Shown one piece after another: positions 1 to 8,953 of a stretch of DNA of 64,000 nt. The notes below the pieces were generated by a model that was not told the DNA's origin, did not search any database, and saw only the letters and a program-made list of their open reading frames with translations. Position 1 is the stretch's first letter. Every line of letters starts with the position of its first letter. The stretch spans positions 45,398 to 109,397 of the forward strand of contig NZ_JACNYK010000008.1 in NCBI RefSeq assembly GCF_014692505.1, in the 5' to 3' direction. This DNA comes from Sphingobacterium arenae (lineage in GTDB: Bacteria > Bacteroidota > Bacteroidia > Sphingobacteriales > Sphingobacteriaceae). The position numbers and the translations under genes are program-made.

Positions 1-733
1 TCTTTTTAGAGCGTTCCATCACCGCATAGTCAATGCTAATTGACGGAATTTTTTTAGAAAGGTTCTCGTCTAGTTTCCCATCTTTTTGATGTTGCCACGC
101 CGCGAGGGCCGTTGCATACACTTTGGGCTCAAACTGCTGCAATTCTTCCAATAGTGTATCGGCGCGAAAACAGAACATACCGGAGTTCCACAAAAAATTA
201 CCCTGTTCAATAAAATCCTCGGCGGTATCTTGGTTTGGTTTTTCGCGGAAAGATAGTACACGGTCATCATCATATTCGATATACCCGTATCCGGTCTCTG
301 GTCGTGTCGGTTGAATACCAAACGTCACGATATATCCTTCTTTTGCTTTTTCAATGCCCGTTTGTATAGCCTCTTGATAAGCTTGCTCTCCTACAATAAC
401 ATGATCGGAGGGAGTAACCACCAAAATGTCGTCCGGTTCTGCTGCAAACGCGGCAAAAGCAATGGCCGCAGCGGTATTACGTGGTGTTGCCTCTACAATA
501 TCGGTATAAGCTATCCCTTGGCTATCCAATACTTCTTTGCTCAGCTGATAATTCTCCCGATTACCGACCACCATTACGTGGTCGCAGAGCGTCTTGTTCC
601 GTAGTACGGTCATTCCAAAGAGTGAACCTTCTTTGAATAGGTTTAGGTATTGTTTTGGATTGCTCTTACGCGATAAGGGCCACAACCGGCTTCCTACGCC
701 TCCTGATAAAAGTACGTGTATAATGCTGCTCAT
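1..733 (-). CDS. manC: Mannose-1-phosphate guanylyltransferase, C-terminus cut by window edge
   Basis: The enzyme makes GDP-mannose from mannose-1-phosphate and GTP, a cytoplasmic precursor step for mannose/fucose-containing surface glycans. My translation starts at ATG 733 and begins MSSIIHVLLSGGVGSRLWPLSRKS, trimmed to its key parts: the nucleotide-binding GGVGSRLWPLSRKS signature near residue 10, then TPRNTAAAIAFAA, VTPSDHVI and GNFLWNSGMF, all typical of the family. The frame is open to the left edge, giving about 244 residues of an expected 330-470. It overlaps the upstream glycosyltransferase gene by 4 bp (ATGA), so it is the last visible gene of the capsule operon. A closely similar paralogue lies at 33089-34081. 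Whether a C-terminal isomerase (ManA-like) domain follows cannot be seen. Confidence 0.93.
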   Translation of the reverse strand, partial: MSSIIHVLLSGGVGSRLWPLSRKSNPKQYLNLFKEGSLFGMTVLRNKTLCDHVMVVGNRENYQLSKEVLDSQGIAYTDIVEATPRNTAAAIAFAAFAAEPDDILVVTPSDHVIVGEQAYQEAIQTGIEKAKEGYIVTFGIQPTRPETGYGYIEYDDDRVLSFREKPNQDTAEDFIEQGNFLWNSGMFCFRADTLLEELQQFEPKVYATALAAWQHQKDGKLDENLSKKIPSISIDYAVMERSKK

Positions 734-1506
734 TTGTTTTCTTCGAAAGGGTTTCTATAAATCTTCAACTTTTCCCTTAATATGAGACCGAGGAAAGGTA
801 AATCATCGATCATATAGCGTTTCCAAAGACGTTTAGGCTCTTTAAACAACCGATAAGCCCACTCTAATGACATTTTCTGCATCCAGACCGGAGCACGTTT
901 TAATGTCCCGGCTTCAAAGTCGATTGTGGCGCCCAGTGCCATAAACAACTTGATACTTGAAAGCCTGTCTTTATACTTATAAATCCATTTTTCTTGCTTA
1001 GGAGCACCAACTCCTACGACCAACACGGTTGCGTCAGAGGTATTGATTAAACTCAAAATTTCTTCGCATTCCTGTTCATCTTTTTCAAAGCCAAAACTGG
1101 GAGAATGTGAAGCAACTACCATACTACGTCCGACTTTTTTATTAATTTCTTCTTGTGCTTTTCGCGCTATCCCTTCTGCAGCACCTAGCAGAAATATTCG
1201 TATTTGGTCATTATCTTTATGATGTCGGCAATAAGCCGAAAAAAAAGAAGAACCTGGTATCACTTCCTTTACCGGCTTTCCAAGAAACTTTAATCCTAAT
1301 TGTACGATCTTGCTATCACATACGATCCAATCTGCGTTTTGATAAATATCATAAAATAACCTGTCTTTTTGGAGTTTGATAATATGATCCACATTCGGGG
1401 TAATAAAGATCCCATCAGTAAGCTGGCGTAATAAATCGTCCTGTTTGATATTGTTTAAATGAATATTAAACAAGGATATTTTGGAAGCTATTTTTTCGTC
1501 TTTCAT
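730..1506 (-). CDS. WecG/TagA/CpsF-family glycosyltransferase
   Basis: A GT26-family enzyme of 258 residues, normal length for the family. These enzymes transfer N-acetylmannosamine(uronic acid) or a related sugar from a nucleotide donor onto a lipid-linked acceptor at the inner face of the membrane. Visible family features are TPNVDHI near residue 37, the central GAAEGIARKAQEEI segment, and the C-terminal-half VGVGAPKQEKWI motif followed by GATIDFEAGTLKRAPVWMQ. There is no signal peptide. It overlaps its neighbours by 4 bp on both sides (1503-1506 and 730-733), consistent with translational coupling inside the polysaccharide operon. The exact sugar cannot be read from the sequence. Confidence 0.92.
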   Translation of the reverse strand: MKDEKIASKISLFNIHLNNIKQDDLLRQLTDGIFITPNVDHIIKLQKDRLFYDIYQNADWIVCDSKIVQLGLKFLGKPVKEVIPGSSFFSAYCRHHKDNDQIRIFLLGAAEGIARKAQEEINKKVGRSMVVASHSPSFGFEKDEQECEEILSLINTSDATVLVVGVGAPKQEKWIYKYKDRLSSIKLFMALGATIDFEAGTLKRAPVWMQKMSLEWAYRLFKEPKRLWKRYMIDDLPFLGLILREKLKIYRNPFEENK

Positions 1507-2597
1507 GTTTTATCTTCTAGCAAATCCTCGTAAATAGACGTTAATTGTTTGCACACGCTCTCAGGAAAAAATGGACGTACCGTTTCAAAACATTTTTTCC
1601 CGTATTCAGGTAGTAAAGCGGGATGATCAATAAAAAATTGGACAGCTTCTTTTATCTGTTCCAAATTACCTGCTTCTATCAAAATCCCGTTTTCATAAGA
1701 ATAGACAATTTCAGGAATGCCTCCAACATTTGTGGAAATAACAGGTCGCGCATAACTCATGGCTTCCAGGATAGCAACGGGCAACCCCTCGTTGTAAGAG
1801 GGAAGAATATAGACATCTGCCCAAGCGAAGCAGTCCGCTTTCTTTTCTCCTGAAACCCACCCCTCATATTTGACGAATCGAGACAATCCATTTTCATTGA
1901 TAAACGTGTGGATATCGCCATCAACTGCGTTTCCGCCGATACGTAAAAGAAGTTTGTTCTGGAAAAACTCTTTATTATCTTTCAGCATCGTTAGTAAATC
2001 ATAAATTCCCTTCCGGTTACTTATTTCTCCAAGAAACAGTAAATGTAATTTATCATCGGATCGCTGCTCGGGAGCTGCTGTGGGGGGCGTGACCATGTTA
2101 TTTAGCACACGGATGTTAGCTTCACTCACGCCAATGCTCGCAAAATATTTTTTCCACGATTGAGATAAAACAATCAACGTATCACACAAATTAAGTGTAC
2201 GGACAATATTCCGTTTATCGTGGCTGTTTTCAAAGAATTCCTTAAAGTCAGCAGCATGTTGGTGCATGATGACTTTTTTTCTAAAAAACTTTCCCATTTT
2301 TATGAAAATTCTCTTTCGATAGAAGGAAGCATTTGCAGCGCCGTGAATATGCAGTATCTTGATACGTTGATCGACTAATAACAAGAGAAAACAACGCATC
2401 ACCGCTTGGAGGGCATAAAATGCCTTTACGAATTTATTGCCCAATCTCCACGTAGGTATGAAACGGCTTTTCTCAAAATATTTTTCGTACGAAACCAATA
2501 CGGCGGTCATTCCGCCATAGGTGGATTTCGACACGCCTATCATTAATATCTTATTTGCAATTTTCTTAGGTATAATTAATCGATCCGTCATGTCCAA
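1503..2597 (-). CDS. GT4-family glycosyltransferase
   Basis: A 364-residue retaining glycosyltransferase with a GT-B fold. The first domain carries GVSKSTYGGMTAVL near residue 22, the usual N-terminal nucleotide-sugar loop. The C-terminal domain shows LLFLGEISNRKGIYDLL, then PSYNEGLPVAILEAMS with the EX7E catalytic/donor-binding motif, then NVGGIPEIV. It should add one sugar to the lipid-linked repeat unit at the cytoplasmic face. It has 4 bp of overlap with the downstream WecG-type gene and a 14-bp gap from the upstream pyruvyl transferase, so it is in the operon. Donor and acceptor are unknown. Confidence 0.93.
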   Translation of the reverse strand: MDMTDRLIIPKKIANKILMIGVSKSTYGGMTAVLVSYEKYFEKSRFIPTWRLGNKFVKAFYALQAVMRCFLLLLVDQRIKILHIHGAANASFYRKRIFIKMGKFFRKKVIMHQHAADFKEFFENSHDKRNIVRTLNLCDTLIVLSQSWKKYFASIGVSEANIRVLNNMVTPPTAAPEQRSDDKLHLLFLGEISNRKGIYDLLTMLKDNKEFFQNKLLLRIGGNAVDGDIHTFINENGLSRFVKYEGWVSGEKKADCFAWADVYILPSYNEGLPVAILEAMSYARPVISTNVGGIPEIVYSYENGILIEAGNLEQIKEAVQFFIDHPALLPEYGKKCFETVRPFFPESVCKQLTSIYEDLLEDKT

Positions 2598-2611
2598 TTC
2601 GTTAAAGTACT

Positions 2612-3781
2612 TTAAACCCGCAAAGCATTAGACAAATAGTTTAGGGAATCATTCCTTATTTCATTCAATTTGATTTCGACTGCGTAATAGTCAATCTTAT
2701 TATCTATCACGCTACATATATCGCCATTAAAAATACGCTCCCTTTCAATCTTTAAAACGTCGAAAAGACTATCAATCCGTGAGTTACGGGATGTTTTACT
2801 CGCATTTGCAAATCGGTAAAAAGTCATAAACTGACGATGGAAAATAATGGAAAATATAGTACAATGAAATGAATCTGTACAAACATATGTTGCGTTACTG
2901 ATATATTTCACGAAGTCGTTAGGATCCACGAAATATGGTGCTTCATTCCCGAAAGACTCGTCTTCTGCCACATATTCGTCCATATGGCGAATTGTTATTA
3001 TTTTGTAACCTGTTTTTTGTTTTAACGAATTGACGGCGCTTCGAGATTCTTGGTTATCACCTAAGAAGTAGCAAAAAATATAGGGATCTTTCTCTTTAGG
3101 CCGAGCATCGGCTATCTCTGTTTCCCATTCTTCGCGAGAGAGCAACAGTGTCGGATCAGCAACCACTCTAGCAACCTTGTTGGATAATGTATCAACAATA
3201 ATCTTTCCTTGTTGCTCACGGACTCCAATAGACGAAAAACGATCTAGGTATTTTCCCGTCGCTTTGTGTTGAAAGGCAGGTATCTCTGAAACACCGAAAC
3301 TAGCGGCATAAGCTATTTTTGGTATATTATCATCGACAAAGAGCAAATTAAAAAATTTATTTGGCAAACTCATTGGGGTCCAAACTTGGTCGCTACCGAC
3401 TACAACAGCTTTATATTTTTTGGAACCTTCGTTCAAATTTTGGTATCCGATATGTTCGCGAAAAAGCGGAATCAATTTTTTTGACTTATATTCGTTAACG
3501 GCTTTTGTCCGCTCGGCAATGCCTTTAGCATAATGCGGATACTTTTGTTCAATCTTTTTGGCAGTAAATCTATGGTAGATCTCTTTAGCTTCACCTACCC
3601 GAATAGCATTAATCACAAACGCTATTTTCTGCTTAATAGATAACTTTTTCTTGTAATTAATTATCTCGCAATCGTATCCCAGATCGCTTATTTTCTTAAC
3701 TAACGAATATCCAACCAGCGCTGTTCCGTAGTTGTTGTGCCCCTCGTTATAGGCTATTACACATCCTATTTTCTTTTCCAT
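2612..3781 (-). CDS. Polysaccharide pyruvyl transferase family protein
   Basis: This 389-residue protein belongs to the polysaccharide pyruvyl transferase family (CsaB/WcaK/PssM type), which transfers pyruvate from PEP to a sugar to form an acidic ketal. Supporting features are the N-terminal YNEGHNNYGTALVGYSLVK glycine/asparagine loop, VVVGSDQVWTP near residue 128 (typical GSDQ(V/I)W), YAASFG, GVREQQG and the C-terminal CTDSFHCTIFSIIF motif. It is soluble, with no membrane segment. A second family member lies at 7829-8953, so the repeat unit may carry two ketals, or one of the two may act differently. Its base composition is lower in GC than the assembly genes at 10.5-18.5 kb. Confidence 0.9.
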   Translation of the reverse strand: MEKKIGCVIAYNEGHNNYGTALVGYSLVKKISDLGYDCEIINYKKKLSIKQKIAFVINAIRVGEAKEIYHRFTAKKIEQKYPHYAKGIAERTKAVNEYKSKKLIPLFREHIGYQNLNEGSKKYKAVVVGSDQVWTPMSLPNKFFNLLFVDDNIPKIAYAASFGVSEIPAFQHKATGKYLDRFSSIGVREQQGKIIVDTLSNKVARVVADPTLLLSREEWETEIADARPKEKDPYIFCYFLGDNQESRSAVNSLKQKTGYKIITIRHMDEYVAEDESFGNEAPYFVDPNDFVKYISNATYVCTDSFHCTIFSIIFHRQFMTFYRFANASKTSRNSRIDSLFDVLKIERERIFNGDICSVIDNKIDYYAVEIKLNEIRNDSLNYLSNALRV

Positions 3782-3800
3782 CGATATATCTTTTATAGTT

Positions 3801-4919
3801 TCATTTTCCTAATGTCATACCATATATTGTCTTCCAATAGTAGCTTCCTGTAAACAACTTGCCGTCATCAGTAACATATATTGGTTGAATCAATGCCCTA
3901 TCATTAGACAAATCGTTAGTGCCGCTGTAATAAGGATTATCTGGGTTAGAAACGTCAAATATCGCAACCCCCTTTTCGGCAAAATTTAGATAAACATTAT
4001 TTTCGAACTTTTTCAGGTAACTAGGTTGCCTATCTCCTGTCGTTTTATGGTACCAGTCACTAGCTGGAATGAGTACTATTTTATTTGCTATATTGTCAAG
4101 ATCAGACAAATCCGCGACTAACAACCCCCTTCTATCCGACTTTAGACTAACCTTTTCAGTCTGTGTGGCGTAAGTCGCATAGAGATGCGGATAATCGACA
4201 ATCACGTCCATCGTTTGATAAAAGGGCATCTGGTTAACTAAAAAGGAATCATTCAAGGAGATCTCCGTTACGGCAGTTGCTTTACCGCTGTGATCTAGTT
4301 CCCATATCCCGATTCCTTCGGCGAAATGAGCAAATGCGACATATAGTTTATTGTCATTTTCAAAGAAATCGAATCCTTGATACTCTCTATGTTTATGGTG
4401 TTTGTAAGAAAATATTTCCTTGGGGTTGCTAGGATTTATTGCATCGAAAATTATAAACCCCCCAATCCCGGAAACAAGTAAATATCTGTCCAAATACTGT
4501 TGAACCTCTACCAACTTCATATCCGAATCAATTTTCCGCACAGATTCAAGGTTGTCCTTCTGCAAAACGACTAAGCTTCCAATCTCTGAAGAATTATTAG
4601 TAAAACTTCTTGTCGTCATGTATAGATACCGACCGTGAACACAGCCTCCTCTAGCGATGACTCTAGCTGAGGTGAACGCATTATTTTCGGCCAAGAGAAT
4701 TAAATTCTTAGGATCAGAAGCGAGATACTTTCTTACACCATAATATCCCATAGAGTATAGTGTATCTTGTTCAGAAAAAAGATACCAATTGCCTTTGGCG
4801 AAAGATCGAAATATATCCGTTTTATAGTGAGGATTTAAGCGAGTATAGATCATGGCTACACCAAAAACGCACAGCACACATATTAACCAGAATGATATTT
4901 TCTTCCTTGCGCTTATCAT
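3801..4919 (-). CDS. LVIVD-repeat-like beta-propeller protein, membrane-anchored
   Basis: A 372-residue protein with a membrane anchor at residues 9-25 (FWLICVLCVFGVAMIYT) and a long extracytoplasmic part. That part contains repeated beta-propeller-like units such as YLLVSGIGGFIIFDAINPSNPKE, GLLVADLSDLDNIA and GVAIFDVSNPDNPYYSG, read here in pieces. They resemble LVIVD repeats, where each blade ends in D(I/V)SNPxxP. No catalytic motif is evident. It is embedded between a pyruvyl transferase (19 bp gap) and a GT14-type glycosyltransferase (1 bp gap), an unusual place for such a protein. A role in binding or processing the polysaccharide outside the membrane is a guess from position only. Confidence 0.7.
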   Translation of the reverse strand: MISARKKISFWLICVLCVFGVAMIYTRLNPHYKTDIFRSFAKGNWYLFSEQDTLYSMGYYGVRKYLASDPKNLILLAENNAFTSARVIARGGCVHGRYLYMTTRSFTNNSSEIGSLVVLQKDNLESVRKIDSDMKLVEVQQYLDRYLLVSGIGGFIIFDAINPSNPKEIFSYKHHKHREYQGFDFFENDNKLYVAFAHFAEGIGIWELDHSGKATAVTEISLNDSFLVNQMPFYQTMDVIVDYPHLYATYATQTEKVSLKSDRRGLLVADLSDLDNIANKIVLIPASDWYHKTTGDRQPSYLKKFENNVYLNFAEKGVAIFDVSNPDNPYYSGTNDLSNDRALIQPIYVTDDGKLFTGSYYWKTIYGMTLGK

Positions 4920-4920
4920 A

Positions 4921-5775
4921 TCATGAAGTAGTTAGAAATCTGTATACTCTATCAATAATTTCTCTATCAATATTAGCATCGAATTTACGGGCGAAAAGGC
5001 AATGACTTTCGATTAATTTTTGATAATCTTCATCTCTAAAAACCTTTGGATACTCAACATCATTCCAATCAATATACCGCAGACTATCATTTTCTATTTG
5101 TAGGTTTTCTAGTTGCATGACAATTGTTTGATAAAAAAATTCATCAGCACAATTGGTCCATTTAAATCGACTACTATATTCTGGATGATCATCCAAAAAT
5201 TTCATTATTTTCTCAACACATCCATGTGTTATGTTCAGCCAATTGGGTCCTTTATAAAAATCATATTTCGTAGATCGAGGTGATACTTTTGAAAAAACCG
5301 CAAATAAGAAATATTGGAGACCAAACAAATATTTATCCCATAAGCTACCACCTCTATGAAACCAATTTGGCCAATACTTTGTCACGCGATCTAAGCCACC
5401 TTTCTGTCTAGTGCCCTTCTTTACTTTTTCCTCGATAGAAATATACTCTTTGTCGTTATCATAAAAGAAACGAATAATCTCTTCATTAGATTTAATAGGA
5501 AGATCTTGCCCGGATATGAGCAAATATCTATCATACCGCTTCTCAAATGCTTTTTCTAACAGAAACTGTACGGCTAAAATCTGCGAATAGCCTCCCCAGT
5601 ATACTTTTAATTCTTTATACGCATAAACATTTTGAGCAATGATGTCTTCTGGACGCACACTACTTTTCTTATCAATATGAACAAAAACATGAAAGTCTCT
5701 AGATAAATACCGGATTAACCGAACGGTTTGTTCATCTTTTCGGTGAATCAACATTATTATAGCAATTTTTATCAT
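4921..5775 (-). CDS. Core-2/I-branching-type (GT14) glycosyltransferase
   Basis: A 284-residue protein of the beta-1,6-N-acetylglucosaminyltransferase (GT14) family as found in bacterial capsule loci. It starts IKIAIIMLIHRKDEQTVRLI, with FVHIDKKS near residue 34, then LISGQDLPIKS near residue 98, the family's key segment, and GPNWLNITH followed by TNCADEFFYQTIV in the C-terminal half. The reaction is probably transfer of a sugar (in eukaryotic relatives GlcNAc) to form a branch. It is separated by 2 bp from the upstream GT2 gene and by 1 bp from the downstream LVIVD protein. The gene is AT-rich. Confidence 0.88.
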   Translation of the reverse strand: MIKIAIIMLIHRKDEQTVRLIRYLSRDFHVFVHIDKKSSVRPEDIIAQNVYAYKELKVYWGGYSQILAVQFLLEKAFEKRYDRYLLISGQDLPIKSNEEIIRFFYDNDKEYISIEEKVKKGTRQKGGLDRVTKYWPNWFHRGGSLWDKYLFGLQYFLFAVFSKVSPRSTKYDFYKGPNWLNITHGCVEKIMKFLDDHPEYSSRFKWTNCADEFFYQTIVMQLENLQIENDSLRYIDWNDVEYPKVFRDEDYQKLIESHCLFARKFDANIDREIIDRVYRFLTTS

Positions 5776-5777
5776 AT

Positions 5778-6590
5778 TTACTCCGCCGATAAAACTTTCT
5801 TAATTAAACCTTTTGAAATTTCCCAATATCTTGATATCCAAAAATTAGTGATCTCAAAAGCCAATTCTCTTCTATACTTCGTCGGTATAGATGAGTTGAT
5901 TTCATTTTTGTATCGTTTTCTGTACGATCTACTAAGCATTGGATTTTTTGAAATAGCTGAACTCGGTCTCCACATATAATGGTAAACATGATCAGGAATT
6001 AGTGTAATTTGTTTCGCATTATATCCTAAACGGAGGTTCATTATAAAATCTTCTCCATGCGTGATTTTTGAGGAAATATTAAACGAGTTTAGGTCAAATA
6101 GTGATATTCTAGTCAATCGACCAAATGGCCCCCACGTAACATATTTTCTGAGTAATTTTTTTGAATATTGGACACCATTCAACTTTGCATAAGTATATTC
6201 TCTTTTAAACTTAAACGGACCTGTATATTTCAAACTACCACACACCATATCAGTATCCTCATCAACATGATTAAACAACAGTTCTATCGATCGCTCAAAC
6301 AGCTCGTCGTCCGAGTCTACGAAGGAAACCCATTCGCCAGTACAATTCTCCAAACCGACTTTTCGAGCAATCGTCACCCCTTCATTTTCTTTATGAATAA
6401 CCTTTATCCTAGAATCTTTCTTTGACCACGTACTACAAATATTACCAGAAGAGTCAGAAGATCCATCATTAACCAATATAATTTCTATCGCCTTAAATGA
6501 TTGACTAACAAGGCTTTTCAAACATCTATCAAGAAATTCTTCTGAATTATAAATTGGAACAACAATACTTATCAACGGTGTGCTTTTCAT
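5778..6590 (-). CDS. GT2-family glycosyltransferase
   Basis: A 270-residue inverting glycosyltransferase of the GT-A fold. It shows the standard N-terminal SIVVPIYNSEEFLDRCLKSL, then ILVNDGSSDSSG near residue 38, and a DxD metal/nucleotide-sugar site in SFVDSDDEL near residue 90. TPLISIVVP at the very start and normal length argue for this start codon. It overlaps the 3' end of the upstream polymerase gene by 4 bp. It presumably adds one sugar of the repeat unit; the specificity is not predictable. Strongly AT-rich with A/T-ending codons, unlike the export genes further upstream. Confidence 0.93.
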   Translation of the reverse strand: MKSTPLISIVVPIYNSEEFLDRCLKSLVSQSFKAIEIILVNDGSSDSSGNICSTWSKKDSRIKVIHKENEGVTIARKVGLENCTGEWVSFVDSDDELFERSIELLFNHVDEDTDMVCGSLKYTGPFKFKREYTYAKLNGVQYSKKLLRKYVTWGPFGRLTRISLFDLNSFNISSKITHGEDFIMNLRLGYNAKQITLIPDHVYHYMWRPSSAISKNPMLSRSYRKRYKNEINSSIPTKYRRELAFEITNFWISRYWEISKGLIKKVLSAE

Positions 6591-7822
6591 ATATTCATTT
6601 TTTTAATTAATGTTCTATATCGCTTTTCCACCGCCAAATCAAAGAATCTCGCATAAAACAAAAAAAGTAATATAATTATATAGTAAGTTAGCAAGTACAC
6701 TTCTGTTAAACAGGCAAAATTATAGGCTATAAACATTATCGTGAAAAAAACATAATAAGGTTTATGTTGATACTTCTTAATGAAAAATGTTCTTAACGAT
6801 CTCCATATAACTGTAAAAAAAGCTAAGAAACCAATTAAGCCGCATTGTAATAATATTTGTAATATAGTATTGTGCGCATGTCTATTCCCTTGAACTAGCC
6901 ATCCTATGGAAGATAGGCCGTAGCCAAAAAAAGGTTGATTGGAAAATAGCATAATCGCCTCATCCCAAATTACTAGTCTTCCCGTTAAAGTGATATCTTT
7001 ATTGAGAATATCCACAATGAAAAATTCAAATAAGTATTGTAATCTCAATAAGACAATACTTAGAAACACAATAAAAATGATTAGTAAAGCTGCTTTCATT
7101 TGAAACAACTTTGGAACTCTTCGATAAAGAAACATACTCAACATAAATAATAGAGCAGCGGTATATAGTGTTCCGACGTTTAACATTATAATGTTACCGC
7201 AGATCACTAAGACTCCAAAAACATTGATCACTTTTCTATAATAACCGATTCGTCTGGCTAGATAAAACAGGATAAACCAAATAAACAACAAGGGACTTAT
7301 TTGGTTATCTAATCCCAAAAAATTAATCCTTGAGGAATTCCAAATTGAATCAGTTTGGAACAATCCATCCGGATATACTATTAGATAAAACAGATTAAGA
7401 AACAACATGAATCCTAGGCAAATGAAGTAGACAAACAGAAAACCAGCAGGACTTTTTCTGACATAATAGCCAAACATGCAACAATAAAATATTATTGCAC
7501 CCATTTCGTTTACGACCGAAGAAATATCGTTTGAATTTATGAAAACTGCTATTGCCCAAACACCTAGAAATACTAAGACACTTTTATCAAAAGAACTCAA
7601 AGAACCCTGATTAACATACAAGAAAAGGATAACTACGAGACTGATCATTTTATAATAAAAAAGCAATTGATAAAAAGGAGATTGATAGTCAGTCGTCACT
7701 TGCGTCAATGGTGTAAGTAAGGCGATAAACGGAAATAGCAATAAGAATATGCCTAGCATATCACTTTTATTTGGTCGTCTAGCTAATAATTTTCTTATCG
7801 CTGCTGATCTTGTCATAGTCAA
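6587..7822 (-). CDS. wzy: O-antigen/capsule polymerase (Wzy-like, O-antigen ligase family)
   Basis: A 411-residue integral membrane protein with about eleven hydrophobic segments, spread from LGIFLLLFPFIALLTPL near residue 24 to YYIIILLFLFYARFF near the C-terminus. The conserved Wzy_C-type region is visible: TLTGRLVIWDEAI, FFGYGLSSIGW and NRHAHNTILQILLQCGLIGF around residues 277-335, with the histidine-containing periplasmic loop. Its expected role is to join lipid-linked repeat units into the polymer at the outer face of the inner membrane. Neighbours fit: it has 4 bp of overlap with GT2 and lies close to the flippase. Distinguishing polymerase from ligase by sequence alone is uncertain, but an operon with Wzx/Wzc/Wza implies a polymerase. 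Confidence 0.88.
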   Translation of the reverse strand: MTMTRSAAIRKLLARRPNKSDMLGIFLLLFPFIALLTPLTQVTTDYQSPFYQLLFYYKMISLVVILFLYVNQGSLSSFDKSVLVFLGVWAIAVFINSNDISSVVNEMGAIIFYCCMFGYYVRKSPAGFLFVYFICLGFMLFLNLFYLIVYPDGLFQTDSIWNSSRINFLGLDNQISPLLFIWFILFYLARRIGYYRKVINVFGVLVICGNIIMLNVGTLYTAALLFMLSMFLYRRVPKLFQMKAALLIIFIVFLSIVLLRLQYLFEFFIVDILNKDITLTGRLVIWDEAIMLFSNQPFFGYGLSSIGWLVQGNRHAHNTILQILLQCGLIGFLAFFTVIWRSLRTFFIKKYQHKPYYVFFTIMFIAYNFACLTEVYLLTYYIIILLFLFYARFFDLAVEKRYRTLIKKMNI

Positions 7823-7828
7823 CTTATT

Positions 7829-8953
7829 TTATGCAATAAATTTCCTAATGAATTTCATTGAGCGTTCTCTCAACTCATCAATTTTGCTGCTGACCTCTGC
7901 GTAATTGGGTTCATCTGATAAATTTAGATTCACAACGTCTACCAAATTAACAAACCTATCCATCAACCCCAATTGTGTCAAAAGGAAAGAAGCTCTGTCG
8001 TCTTTGCTATCAAAGTTTATCTTCTTCAAATACCAAAAGTTTTTTCTGAACATAACCGAGAATATCGTACCGTGAAATGATGATGTGAACACCAATTCAG
8101 CATCCTTTATACAAGAAAGATAAGAGCTTGGACCGCCCTTTGGAGCTAATTTAATTCCATATTTCGCTAAATTTCTTCTTGACCACTCCTTTGCATCAAT
8201 TATATAAATAGGTAAGCGTAATTTTTTGGACACCTCCAATATATATTCTATTGACTTTTTTGTGTAAGTTATAGTGTACCAAAATATGTATTTTTCCTTA
8301 ATTCCGGTTTCTGAACATAACGGCAGATAGTCCTCTGTATTCAACAGAAGTGTGGGATCTGCCGTAATTTCGACCGGGATAGTAGTCAATTCTTCTAGCC
8401 ATTTTTTAGCATTGTATTCACGAACAGAAAGTGCTGAGAAATTGTTAATGAATCTAGCATACTCATCTACATCACTAATCGTATTAATATTTGTTGCACC
8501 GAAGCTTACAGCATATGCTACTTTCTTACTAGACTTTACAAATGGGAGAAAATAAGCTTTGTCGGCATCTTGAGCCTTTGTATTCCAAATCTGATCACTA
8601 CCGCATACAACCACGTCATACCGATTATCACACTCGAATAAACCCTCACTGGTTTTAATTCGGTTTGATGAAAGAACTAAATACTTATTTGAAAACTCTT
8701 CATAATCGTTGTATCTTTTCTTCAGCTTTTGATAATACAATAAGTTTAGAGCTATTCTAGCCACTTGTTTGATGGTACGAGGGAAATACAGTATGGAGTA
8801 CATCCTTTGCTGATTATGATTTGAAAAATCTATAATTTCATTAGGCAAATTGAATTTATCTTTCAATACTTTTTGAAAGGCATACGCTTGCAACATAGAT
8901 CCATTATTATGCGAAGCGTGAAAAGTCATGATTCCTACCATTTTATTATTCAT
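7829..8953 (-). CDS. Polysaccharide pyruvyl transferase family protein (second copy)
   Basis: A 374-residue protein of the same family as 2612-3781 but clearly diverged. It shows GIMTFHASHNNGSMLQAYAFQ at the N-terminus (trimmed to the loop), VVCGSDQIWN near residue 115, YAVSFGATN, SVREYNAKKWL and the C-terminal FTSSFHGTIFSVMF. The family adds PEP-derived pyruvate ketals, giving the polymer negative charge. It overlaps the upstream flippase gene by 4 bp and lies 6 bp before the polymerase. Two such genes in one operon suggest two decorated sugars or divergence of one copy. AT-rich. Confidence 0.9.
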   Translation of the reverse strand: MNNKMVGIMTFHASHNNGSMLQAYAFQKVLKDKFNLPNEIIDFSNHNQQRMYSILYFPRTIKQVARIALNLLYYQKLKKRYNDYEEFSNKYLVLSSNRIKTSEGLFECDNRYDVVVCGSDQIWNTKAQDADKAYFLPFVKSSKKVAYAVSFGATNINTISDVDEYARFINNFSALSVREYNAKKWLEELTTIPVEITADPTLLLNTEDYLPLCSETGIKEKYIFWYTITYTKKSIEYILEVSKKLRLPIYIIDAKEWSRRNLAKYGIKLAPKGGPSSYLSCIKDAELVFTSSFHGTIFSVMFRKNFWYLKKINFDSKDDRASFLLTQLGLMDRFVNLVDVVNLNLSDEPNYAEVSSKIDELRERSMKFIRKFIA

